DNA from: CAZPWQ01 sp964590495
GTDB lineage: Bacteria; Bacteroidota; Rhodothermia; Balneolales; Balneolaceae
NCBI GenBank assembly: GCA_964590495.1
Contig: CAZPWQ010000001.1
Location: forward strand, 58,996 to 122,995
Length of the DNA stretch: 64,000 bases
Direction: 5' to 3'
In this document: piece by piece, positions 37,152 through 45,742 of the stretch
Numbering within the stretch: the stretch's first letter is position 1
How the letters are laid out: each line of letters starts with the position of its first letter
Notes under the pieces: generated by a model
What the model saw: only the letters and a program-made list of their open reading frames with translations
Database searches by the model: none
What the model was told of the DNA's origin: nothing
Made by a program: the position numbers and the translations under genes

Positions 37152-37453
37152 GGTGTATTTATTAATTGGTTATCGCATCCTTTTCTTTGATTTAGCAGCA
37201 AAACCTGCCATTGTAATCCAGGCCATCCTGCGTATCAGACCTGTCAGGTTTTCAAAACCTGACAGGTCTCTAATGCACCTTCATGATCATTTATTACGTT
37301 TTATAATTGCTTATAAATATGACGTAAGCGTCCGCTTGTACCACTACATCAAAGCATTTCTGCTCGAACCTGTTTCAAGCGTGGACGCTTGAAACAGCCC
37401 GCGGGTCCGCCTGTAGACCCGCATCCGGTTCATCCGGTATCCAGTATCCAGCA
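37152..37453. repeat. Hairpin-packed gap between the two sulfatase genes
   Basis: No gene. It holds a second perfect copy of the 33-base palindrome (37237-37269, followed as at 35513 by a TAATGCA...CTTCATGATC tail), the hairpin TGTTTCAAGCG-TGGA-CGCTTGAAACA (37371-37396) with a degenerate partner at 37325-37340, a GCGGGTC/GACCCGC hairpin (about 37401-37423) and a GGTATCCAGTATCCAGCAT heptad trace (37437-37455) that runs up to the sulfatase-2 stop. Confidence 0.7.
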
Positions 37454-39025
37454 TCACAGTTTCTGGTCCTTGCCCGCTTTCACATAGGGCGATTGAAAGT
37501 GGTGTTCAGGAACTTCGTAATGTTCTCTGAGCCGTTTCAACTCCTCCCTGAGTTTATTAATGGTGTCTTCATAGTCTTCGTTTCCATACAGATTGTTGAC
37601 CTCCTGCGGATCTTCCTCCAGATCGTAAAATTCCCAGGCATCATCAGTATAGAAATGGATGAGCTTGTACCGCTCCGTTCGCACGCCGTCGTGGCGCGGC
37701 ACGCCGTGCAGACCGTGGTCGTAATAATGGTAATAGATACTTTCCCGCCAATCGGGCGGGCTTTCTCCACTCAGCAATGGTGCGAATGATCTTCCCTGCA
37801 TCTCTTCTGGAATCTCAAGGCCCACGGCATCCAGAAAAGTCGGGGCGAAATCAATATTCTGCACCATGGCTTCGATCTCTGTACCTTTTTCAATGTGGCC
37901 GGGCCAGCGAATCAACAGAGGCATCCGCAGAGACTCCTCGTACATGAATCTTTTCTCAGCCCAGCCGTGTTCGCCGGTAAAAAATCCCTGGTCCGAGGTA
38001 AATACAATAAGCGTATTTTCATTAACATCCGGATGCTCATCAAGCCAGTCCAGCAATCGGCCTACGTTTTCATCCACTCCATCAATCAGGCGCAGGTAGT
38101 CTTTGATAAACTTCTGATATGCAAACTTCAGGTTTCCCTCTCCTTCCAGCAAGCCCTTTTCTTCTATTTCCCGGTATTCCTCTGCTTCCCGGTCTTTATA
38201 GCTGTGCCATTTTTCCAATTGCCCGCGAGTCATGCGGTCAAAATAGATATTGTTTTCCGTATCATGTTCATTGAGCGGTGGCAGTGGGTGAAAATTTATT
38301 CCCATATTCGCATCGGCGGCATATGGAGCCCGTGTTTCGTAATCGTCAAACAGAGTTTCCGGTTCGGGAACGGTATCATTCGTATAACGATCAAGGAACC
38401 GGAATTCCGGCATCCGGGGTACATGCGGGGCTTTAAATTGCACAAAAAGTAAAAAGGGATCACCCGAGTTATCATCAAGCCAGCGAAGGGCTTTATCGGT
38501 TACAATATCCGTGGAATGGCCCTCAACCGTCTCTTTTGTGCCATCCCCGGTTTCAAATTCAGGATTATAGTAAAACCCCTGTTTGCCTGCTCCCGTCAGC
38601 CGGTTCGAATAATGAAACTCGTCACCGGGAGGATTGTTCATATGCCATTTCCCGATCAGAGTTGTGGTATACCCGGCATCCTGAAACAGCCGCGGGGAAA
38701 TAGTCTGGCTGTTGTCCCAGGGAGAGGCATTTCCGACTACTCCGTTTTTATGGCTGTGTTTGCCGGTGAATATGGCAGCCCGGCTCGGATTACAGATAGA
38801 ATTTGCTACAAAACTGTTTCTAAAAAGAGCACCTTCACCTGCAAGCCGGTCTATATTGGGAGTATGGTTGATCGCTCCCTCATAAGCGCTTACGGTGCGA
38901 GTGGCCTGATCATCCGTCATAATATAAATAATATTGGGCCTGGTATCGGTTTCATACCCACATGCAGAAAGACCAATGGCAGCGCCTAAAATAATCGCTA
39001 TGAGAATCTGTTTTGTTGCGGTCAT
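37454..39025 (-). CDS. S1-family sulfatase, lipoprotein
   Basis: 523 residues. Lipobox GLSAC, lipid Cys22. Sulfatase core: metal ligands Asp38-Asp39 in MTDDQ, formylglycine motif C78-N-P-S-R in SICNPSRAAIFTGK, GKWHMN, and FTSDQGFFTGEHGW. The C-terminal part (EFYDLEEDPQEVNNL) is typical of the family. It lies 265 bases after the SusD gene and before the periplasmic sulfatase on the same strand, so it belongs to the carbohydrate locus led by SusC at 44199. Desulfates an imported or surface-bound glycan; regiospecificity unknown. Confidence 0.92.
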   Translation of the reverse strand: MTATKQILIAIILGAAIGLSACGYETDTRPNIIYIMTDDQATRTVSAYEGAINHTPNIDRLAGEGALFRNSFVANSICNPSRAAIFTGKHSHKNGVVGNASPWDNSQTISPRLFQDAGYTTTLIGKWHMNNPPGDEFHYSNRLTGAGKQGFYYNPEFETGDGTKETVEGHSTDIVTDKALRWLDDNSGDPFLLFVQFKAPHVPRMPEFRFLDRYTNDTVPEPETLFDDYETRAPYAADANMGINFHPLPPLNEHDTENNIYFDRMTRGQLEKWHSYKDREAEEYREIEEKGLLEGEGNLKFAYQKFIKDYLRLIDGVDENVGRLLDWLDEHPDVNENTLIVFTSDQGFFTGEHGWAEKRFMYEESLRMPLLIRWPGHIEKGTEIEAMVQNIDFAPTFLDAVGLEIPEEMQGRSFAPLLSGESPPDWRESIYYHYYDHGLHGVPRHDGVRTERYKLIHFYTDDAWEFYDLEEDPQEVNNLYGNEDYEDTINKLREELKRLREHYEVPEHHFQSPYVKAGKDQKL

Positions 39026-39290
39026 TGGAATTTTCGTATTTGTGTTTTCACAACCCTTAATCCCTGAAGCATCCCCTTAATCACCCTAAAGAGGGAGATG
39101 GAACAGCAGGAATTTACGAATTATATGTGCAGTGGGGAATTCGTTTCGTTTTACCATATTTTCTGAATACGGGAGTGAAGTCATTTCCAGATGCATTCGG
39201 GGAAAATCCGATTACGATTTGTCAACCCTGACTGTTAAAAAAAAGTGAGCCCGGAAACCGGACCCACCTTTAGGGGACAGGAAAATTTTT

Positions 39291-41192
39291 CTAATTATAA
39301 CCCGGGTTTTGAGTCAATTCAGGATTAATTTGCAATTCATCAGACGGAATCGGATATAACTCATGCTTTCCATCTTCAAAATTCTTACCGAGCGCTCTTA
39401 GCACTTCGCCGGCCCGGCCGGTTCTTCGAAGATCCCACATGCGATGCTGCTCCATTGCCAGCTCAACACGGCGTTCCTGCCATATAGCCTCCAGCAGATC
39501 CTGGCCGCTGGCAGTTATTACATCGGGCAAGAGCGTTTGAGTAGATACCGTAACAGTGATATTTTCTGTACTTCTGGATTTCGGAGAATCAGGTGTTTCT
39601 GTTATCCTCAGCACTTCAATAACAACCGGCTGCCCCGCTGTTTTTCCCTCCATTTCATCCCGGTATGCATCCACAGTGGATACATCAACTCCATCTACAG
39701 ACTGTATAATATCTACAACATCAAAGGCCAGAACATCATCCGTTACCTGCCATTCCATTGTCTGTAATCCGGCATCGTCTGCCGGGCCACCGGCGGTTAC
39801 GTATCTGGCGAACGGCTGTCCTTCAAGAGAAGGGTCTCCCAGAGTATCGGCGACCACACTGGAAACAGCTTCGGGTTCGATCCCGATTGTTGCAGTTTGG
39901 TTACCCCGCGCCCGTTCTCTTACATCATTTACCCATGCACGTGCATCCGCTTCGTTGCCATTCTGAAACGCGGCTTCGGCGGCAATCAAAAGCACATCGG
40001 AATATCGCAGAATGCGTATATTCGTACCACCATTAGCAGCACCGGCCGGTTGATCTAACGGTACAAAAGATTTCTGATTATATCGCTGATTGTCCAGCAT
40101 CTGGGTATTATGTCTGACAACATCTTCCTGCCCGAACGGCAGTGTTTCATGGACAAACAAGACGGTCGCCCCAAGTCTCGGGTCGCCCGGTTCAAATGCA
40201 TTTAACAGGTCATCACTCGGATTGTTAAATCCCCAGCCCAAATTCGGCTGCCCCCTGACGCCCTGGTGCACACTGTATTGCGTGCCACCCTGCGGGGGTT
40301 CCAGGGCCACCGCCTGTACTTCAAAAACAGATTCGGATGAGTTTTCGCCTTCCTGCCTGAAAATATTTTCATACTCAGAAAAGAGAGAATATTCACCGGA
40401 TTCAATAACGTCTCTTGCTAATTGCTCGGCTTCGTCATATTTCTCCTGGTACAACATGACTTTTGCCAACATACCTCTCGCGGCACCTTTGGTTGCTCTT
40501 CCCAAATCCTGTGGACTATATTCAGATTTTAAAGGAAGTACATCAATGGCATCCTGCAGATCCTGTTCTATCAGAGAAAATACTTCTTCTTCCGATGCCC
40601 TGGGTAACTGAAATTCACCCGGTTCCTGTGGTTCGGTTATCAGCGGTACCCCGCCGTAGGATCGCACCAGGAAGAAATAGAAGTAAGCACGGAGAAATTT
40701 ATTTTCACCGATCAATCGCTGCTTGAGTTGTTCATCCATTTCTTCAATATCAGGAATATTAATGATTGCCATGTTCGCCCTGAAAATACCCTGATAGTAA
40801 TCCCCCCAGGTAGCCATAAAGTTACTCGTGGAAGGATCAAAGGTCCATTCGTCCAGGGCGCCCTGTGTTGCGGCACCGTCAGCCGGTGTACTGCCTTTGT
40901 TGGCATCATCGGAGGCTATATCGGTTTTCCCGAGCCAGAGAAAGTTGGTAAAATTAAAGCTCCGCAACCGCTCATAGGTTGCATTCGTAGCCTCAATGGC
41001 ATGCTCTTCGGTTTCGAAAAAACTGGCCAGGGTTAACTCTCCTCTGGGCTTTTGATCCAACAGCCTGTCTTCACATCCCGCGCCAGCTATTAACATGAAT
41101 ATTCCCGTTAATCCGAAAATCAATTTTCTTTGAAAAGATTTATATGCTTCCATAATGTCATCATTTCTTTTAGTATTTTTTTTCCTATACAT
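39291..41192 (-). CDS. SusD/RagB-family lipoprotein with inserted PDZ-like domain (pair 2)
   Basis: 633 residues from the ATG at 41192, chosen because AGGAGG (41199-41204) lies six bases before it and SusC ends at 41206; a longer in-frame start at 41246 would overlap SusC. Lipobox AGAGC, lipid Cys40. SusD elements: FLRAYFYFFLVRSYGGVPLI (about 166-185), ILRYSDVLLIAAEAAFQNG (about 394-412), RRVELAMEQHRMWDLRR (about 574-590), and YPIPSDELQINPELTQNPGY. Between the last two, where most SusDs have a short linker, about 125 residues (433-559) are inserted. They match a PDZ fold: GGPADDAGLQ, VDIIQSVDGVDVSTVDAYRD and GQPVVIEVLRI. No frameshift; the gene is otherwise intact. Follows SusC by 13 bases. 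Confidence 0.92.
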   Translation of the reverse strand: MYRKKNTKRNDDIMEAYKSFQRKLIFGLTGIFMLIAGAGCEDRLLDQKPRGELTLASFFETEEHAIEATNATYERLRSFNFTNFLWLGKTDIASDDANKGSTPADGAATQGALDEWTFDPSTSNFMATWGDYYQGIFRANMAIINIPDIEEMDEQLKQRLIGENKFLRAYFYFFLVRSYGGVPLITEPQEPGEFQLPRASEEEVFSLIEQDLQDAIDVLPLKSEYSPQDLGRATKGAARGMLAKVMLYQEKYDEAEQLARDVIESGEYSLFSEYENIFRQEGENSSESVFEVQAVALEPPQGGTQYSVHQGVRGQPNLGWGFNNPSDDLLNAFEPGDPRLGATVLFVHETLPFGQEDVVRHNTQMLDNQRYNQKSFVPLDQPAGAANGGTNIRILRYSDVLLIAAEAAFQNGNEADARAWVNDVRERARGNQTATIGIEPEAVSSVVADTLGDPSLEGQPFARYVTAGGPADDAGLQTMEWQVTDDVLAFDVVDIIQSVDGVDVSTVDAYRDEMEGKTAGQPVVIEVLRITETPDSPKSRSTENITVTVSTQTLLPDVITASGQDLLEAIWQERRVELAMEQHRMWDLRRTGRAGEVLRALGKNFEDGKHELYPIPSDELQINPELTQNPGYN

Positions 41193-41198
41193 AAGTAC

Positions 41199-41204
41199 CC
41201 TCCT
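41199..41204 (-). promoter_or_regulatory. Strong ribosome-binding site of the PDZ-containing SusD
   Basis: AGGAGG on the minus strand, two bases from the SusC stop codon and six from the ATG at 41192. It decides the start in favour of 41192 and suggests translational coupling with SusC. Confidence 0.7.
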
Positions 41205-41205
41205 C

Positions 41206-44199
41206 TTAAAAATCGATTTCAATTCCAAAGGTGTAGGAACTGGCAACCGGAAAGATATTTTCTCCTGCTATACCTGTAGCGGTAACCGGTCCCCCTCCCA
41301 CTTGTGGATTATAGCCGTTGAATCCCGTATTGGTAAATAAATTGGAAGCATTTGCAAAAAAACGAATCCTCTGCAAATCCAACGGTCCTAATACGTCACT
41401 CGGCAGATTATATCCAAGCTGAATATTTCTCAAGCGAAGGAAATCTCCATTTTCAAGAAATCTATCCGTTTCATAATTCCTGCCGCCTTCGGTTATTCTG
41501 GGCTCACTGTTGCTTGTACCCGGACCGGTCCATCGATCCAGAAAGGCCGCGTCATAATTAAGTACACGAAAGCCTCTTTCGGTTAATCTGGCATTGAGTA
41601 TTTGATTTCCTGTTTGTCCATCAAGATCCAGGGAGAGGTCAAAGTTTTTATAGGAACCCGCCAGACTGATTCCATATGAAAAATCAGGTATGGGCGAACC
41701 CAGGAAGGTTTGATCTTCGGTATCAATAGTTCCATCGCCATTCAAATCAACAAGTTTAAGATCCCCCGGCTGATCCCCCGGCCGTGATGGAGAATTATCG
41801 ATCTCTCCCTGATCCTGGAAAACACCGTCGACTTTAAACCCGTAGAATGAACCGATCGGTTCTCCGACAACGGTTCTTGTTGTAAAACCAAGATTACGGC
41901 GATTACCGTCCAGAATATCTTCCAGCCCCTCACCCAATGCCCGTACTTCATTATGAACGGTTGATCCGTTAAATCCGATACTGTAGGAAAAATCCTGCCG
42001 ACCTTCCCGCCACTGTACCGTGAAATCGAAGCCTCGGTTCAGCACATCTGCTGCATTTACTACAGAGGGAGCTGCACCTACACTTGCCGGAATTTCAACC
42101 GGTACGAGGATATCACTTGTAAACCGGCGATACCAATCAACCTCGGTTGTGAGTCGGTCATCCAACAAATTCAGCTCCAATCCGATATCAACCTGTTCTG
42201 TTTCCTCCCATTTCAAATCGGGATTTGCGAGCGTTGTAAGTGTTCTTCCGGTATGAATATCTTCGTTTACACCAAATACCGCAGTTCTACCTTCAACTGT
42301 TGGGGTAACTGCATCCGTGGCAATTTTATCGTTGCCGAGTAATCCCCAGCTGCCCCTTAATTTAAGGAAGCTGATGTAGGATACATCCTGAAAAAACGAT
42401 TCTTCAGAAATTACCCATCCGAGAGCAGCAGACGGAAAATTCCCCCATCTGTTACGATCTGAAAAACGCGAAGAGCCGTCCCTGCGGATTGTAGCAGTAA
42501 CCATATACCGATCATTATATACATAATTTACCCGGGAGAGGTAGGAGATGTATCCCCATGCATCGGATTCATTAAAATTGGTCTGCCCTTCCTCTTCACC
42601 GGCATTCAGGAAGTGAAATTCCGGTGAGGATCCGGGAAAGTTTATCCGGGAACCCCCGATATTTTCAGACTTGAATTCCTCAAAAGTAATACCACCCAAA
42701 ACATTCACCCGGTGGTCGCCCCATTCATTAAGATAGTTCAGGGTATTTTCCGAGACCCAGCTTGTGACTTTATCATCACTCACATTCAAACGACTGTTTT
42801 CATTTTGCTGGAGAGGAGAAATACTAAATTCAGGAACAAACGATTTATTTTCATTTCTGCGCAAATTCAGTGCAAAACTGGACCTGAAGTGAAAATTCTC
42901 CAATAAATTTATCTCTGTATAAGCATTACCTGTAGTCAGGAAACCGTAACTCTCAGGGCTGGTAAGTTCCAAACTGGCAACAGGGTTAACCGTTCCTCCA
43001 TTTATGGAAGTATCAAAGTAGTCGCCACTTTCGTCGAAAGGCTGTGTGGTGGGGTCAGCTCTTAAAGCCTGTGTGATGATCGGTTGCTGTGCTTCACTTT
43101 CCGAATCACGGTAGGTAAAGGTAATATTATGTCCAAAAGTGATATTTTCGGACGGAAAGTACTCATTGTTTAACCTGAGGTTTGCCCTTTGAAATCCCGA
43201 TCCGTCGACGACTCCGTCCTGGCTAAAGTAATTGGCGTTAACCTGATAAGTCATCTCGTCGGTACCCCCGCCTATACCAATATTATAGTTTTGAATGGGA
43301 GCCGCATCTCTAAATATCAGATTTTGCCAGTCTGTCCCTTCACCGAATGCCTCCGGATTATCAAATACGGGTGAATCGCCAACATTTGCAGCCGATTCGT
43401 TAACAAGGGTGGCGAACTCCCGGGCATCGGTAAGATCCAGCCTGTTGGATACCTGTTGAAATCCATAAGAAGAACGAATATTAATCTGCGGTTCGCCGGC
43501 TCTTCCGTGTTTCGTTGAAATAATAATTACACCGTTAGCTCCGCGGGCACCGTATATAGACGCTGCAGAAGCATCTTTCAGCACTTCCAGTGATTCAATA
43601 TCCCTGCTATCCAGAAAAGATATATCATCAAGCAATAAACCATCGACGACATAGAGTGGGCTGGCATCGTTTAGCGTTCCAACACCCCGGATTCTCACCT
43701 GCGGTTGAGAGCCCGGCCGGCCATCCACCGATTGCACCTGTACACCGGCTACTTTTCCCTGCAGGGCGTCGGTAACTGAAGAAGTCGGCAGTTCACTTAA
43801 CCTTTCGCCGCGAACACTGGAAACCGAGCCCGTCAGATCACTTTTTCGCTGAACCCCGTATCCGACTACGACCAACTCTTCACTGGCTACTGTTGTCAAA
43901 CTAAGCGCAACATTTATTTCGCTGCGCCCATCTATTTCAATTTCCTGTGTTTCATATCCGACAAATGAAAAAACAAGCACATTGTTGTCTTCAGGCACAG
44001 ATATACTGTAGTTGCCGTCTGCATCAGTAGACGTGCCCAGCGTTGTATTCTGTACTGTTACATTTACTCCGGGCAGTGGCAAACCATCTTCTTCTGAAGT
44101 TACCTGGCCCTCAACTGTTGTTTGAGCTTGAGCATTGGAGGCCAGAGCAATAAACAGAAGAAATGACAAAAAAAAATTAATGGTAATTTTGCTTCCCAT
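41206..44199 (-). CDS. SusC/RagA-family TonB-linked outer-membrane transporter (pair 2)
   Basis: 997 residues. Signal peptide (about 1-25, ASNAQAQ), CarboxypepD_reg-like domain (VEGQVTSEEDGLPLPGVNVT, about 29-110), plug with VRIRGVGTLNDASPLYVVDG and LKDASAASIYGARGANGVIII (about 125-235), barrel to the terminal Phe (FGIEIDF). The GAGGGG Shine-Dalgarno lies five bases upstream of the ATG. First gene of the leftward carbohydrate locus and divergent from a LacI regulator. It imports oligosaccharides bound by the PDZ-containing SusD. Confidence 0.94.
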   Translation of the reverse strand: MGSKITINFFLSFLLFIALASNAQAQTTVEGQVTSEEDGLPLPGVNVTVQNTTLGTSTDADGNYSISVPEDNNVLVFSFVGYETQEIEIDGRSEINVALSLTTVASEELVVVGYGVQRKSDLTGSVSSVRGERLSELPTSSVTDALQGKVAGVQVQSVDGRPGSQPQVRIRGVGTLNDASPLYVVDGLLLDDISFLDSRDIESLEVLKDASAASIYGARGANGVIIISTKHGRAGEPQINIRSSYGFQQVSNRLDLTDAREFATLVNESAANVGDSPVFDNPEAFGEGTDWQNLIFRDAAPIQNYNIGIGGGTDEMTYQVNANYFSQDGVVDGSGFQRANLRLNNEYFPSENITFGHNITFTYRDSESEAQQPIITQALRADPTTQPFDESGDYFDTSINGGTVNPVASLELTSPESYGFLTTGNAYTEINLLENFHFRSSFALNLRRNENKSFVPEFSISPLQQNENSRLNVSDDKVTSWVSENTLNYLNEWGDHRVNVLGGITFEEFKSENIGGSRINFPGSSPEFHFLNAGEEEGQTNFNESDAWGYISYLSRVNYVYNDRYMVTATIRRDGSSRFSDRNRWGNFPSAALGWVISEESFFQDVSYISFLKLRGSWGLLGNDKIATDAVTPTVEGRTAVFGVNEDIHTGRTLTTLANPDLKWEETEQVDIGLELNLLDDRLTTEVDWYRRFTSDILVPVEIPASVGAAPSVVNAADVLNRGFDFTVQWREGRQDFSYSIGFNGSTVHNEVRALGEGLEDILDGNRRNLGFTTRTVVGEPIGSFYGFKVDGVFQDQGEIDNSPSRPGDQPGDLKLVDLNGDGTIDTEDQTFLGSPIPDFSYGISLAGSYKNFDLSLDLDGQTGNQILNARLTERGFRVLNYDAAFLDRWTGPGTSNSEPRITEGGRNYETDRFLENGDFLRLRNIQLGYNLPSDVLGPLDLQRIRFFANASNLFTNTGFNGYNPQVGGGPVTATGIAGENIFPVASSYTFGIEIDF

Positions 44200-44528
44200 G
44201 GATACCCCTCGGTATAATTAACAATTGAGATTCTCTTTTAGTCTAAAGATTAAAAACAATTAATTCAAATTTTCATGCAAATTTTAATTTTTATTGCATT
44301 AATTAAATCTAATTTGCACATTTAGACCTCCTATAAGTGACTGTACCAGGGGATAGTTGTGCAAAAAATAAATTACTCTCAGTCCTGTTTGCTTAATACA
44401 TATTTTTTTTTCAATATAAATTGATTTTTGCACAAGCAGAGTTTTCAGCATCAAAAAAGCCTTAATACTTCCTGTTTATACAGATGGATGGGGTGCGGCT
44501 GGAAGGGAATCAAAAATATTAATTAATA
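44200..44528. promoter_or_regulatory. Divergent SusC / LacI promoter region with inverted TTGTGCAAAAA sites
   Basis: 329 very AT-rich bases, no gene. A perfect 11-bp inverted pair, TTGTGCAAAAA (44358-44368) and TTTTTGCACAA (44425-44435), is about 56 bases apart; a third TTTGCACA is at about 44313 and TGCAA/TTGCA arms at 44275-44298. These are candidates for the operator of the adjacent LacI regulator or a looped pair. Inferred from symmetry only. Confidence 0.5.
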
Positions 44529-45530
44529 ATGAAGATAACGCTTAAGGATATTGCGGAAGATACGGGTTATTCGGTATCTACAGTTTCGCGGGTACTCAAT
44601 GGTTCAAACAAAATAAGCAGCAAAACCAAAGAAGAAATACTTGAAAGCGCAAAACAATTCGATTATCTGCCTCCCCGGGTAAGAAATGCCGAAAAGAGTA
44701 AAACCACATTAAATATTGCACTTATTGCAAGCGGTTTCCACGAGGGGGAGTTTTATGTAGCTTTTTTCCATGGTATGAACAAAGCAGCTACCCGAAATAA
44801 TGTACGGCTGTTTCTTCATACTATGCTGGACCCTTTTGAACAGATTTCGAAAACCGTTGAAGAAGCTGCCCTTAATCATTATGACGGCGCTATTCTTTTT
44901 GTACCGGAGTTTGTCCATAACGATTATCAGCAACTTCGTGATCAGATCCCGGATCGTTTTCCCATCATTACAAATGCACTTATAGAAAAGCCGGTATTTC
45001 CTACCATAACTTTCGACAGTTACAGCGGTGGGTATTTGGCAGCGACTCATTTTGAAGAAAAGGGATATCAGAATGTCGGTATTATTAATGGCCCTAAAAA
45101 TCGATCCGAATCACGATTTCGATCCAATGGATTCAAAGATTTCATTTCTCAAAACAGTACAATGGATCTTATTTGGAGTTATAATGGTGATTACACTTTT
45201 GAGACAGGGTTCAAAGCTTTTGAACATTTTGAAAAAGCGAGTCCTAAGCCGAGGGCGATATTTGCCTGTAATGATGATATGGCTAACGGTTTTATGGAGA
45301 AAGCCAAGCAAAAGCGCTATCACTTCCCGGATGACATTGCGATAATAGGATATGACGACTTGCCCAAATGCCGCCATAATCAACCGACCATGTCTTCGAT
45401 AAAAACAGATTATGAGGAGTTGGGAACTGCGACGATGAAGGCCATCCGCGAAAAGCTCTCTAATCCTGGCCAGAAGAGCAGCATGGTCAGTTTTGTGCCG
45501 GTTTCTATTGTTGAAAGGGAATCCTCTTAA
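44529..45530 (+). CDS. LacI-family transcriptional regulator of the carbohydrate locus
   Basis: 333 residues, ATG start. Helix-turn-helix KITLKDIAEDTGYSVSTVSR with RVLNGSNKISSKTKEEI (2-42), sensor domain (SGFHEGEFYVAFFHGMNKAA, RAIFACNDDMANGF, DIAIIGYDDLPKC). Paralogue of the genes at 28046 and 29268. Divergent from SusC pair 2 and 212 bases upstream of the sodium/solute symporter, a layout typical of a repressor controlling both sides. The effector is presumably a mono- or disaccharide released by the locus, inferred. Confidence 0.94.
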   Translation: MKITLKDIAEDTGYSVSTVSRVLNGSNKISSKTKEEILESAKQFDYLPPRVRNAEKSKTTLNIALIASGFHEGEFYVAFFHGMNKAATRNNVRLFLHTMLDPFEQISKTVEEAALNHYDGAILFVPEFVHNDYQQLRDQIPDRFPIITNALIEKPVFPTITFDSYSGGYLAATHFEEKGYQNVGIINGPKNRSESRFRSNGFKDFISQNSTMDLIWSYNGDYTFETGFKAFEHFEKASPKPRAIFACNDDMANGFMEKAKQKRYHFPDDIAIIGYDDLPKCRHNQPTMSSIKTDYEELGTATMKAIREKLSNPGQKSSMVSFVPVSIVERESS

Positions 45531-45742
45531 GACCAAAATTCGAAATCCGAATGTTCGAAATCCGAAACATCCTTGGTTGTTGTTTATCACTCAATCGAAT
45601 ATAGAATATCCTGCCATTTTTAGAAAAGCTATTAATCCGAGTCACAGCAGCCGTTTCGGATTTTGGTCATACGGATTTCAAATTTGTTTTTGCAGGATTT
45701 TCTTAGTTTAGGCTAAAATATAAACCTAATTTACGCGGAGTA
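45531..45742. repeat. Degenerate repeat (AAATCCG/AAATTCG units) after the LacI stop
   Basis: Units ATTCGAAATCCGAATG and TTCGAAATCCGAAAC (about 45537-45570) at 7-8 bp spacing, with GGATTTTGG...CGGATTTCAAATT inverted relatives at about 45658-45687. The following AT-rich DNA would hold the promoter of the symporter; CGGAG at 45736-45740 is its likely ribosome-binding site. Confidence 0.5.

Noticed and set aside
41193..41246. Longer start for the PDZ-containing SusD at 41246
   Set aside because: It would overlap SusC and lacks a Shine-Dalgarno, while AGGAGG precedes the ATG at 41192.
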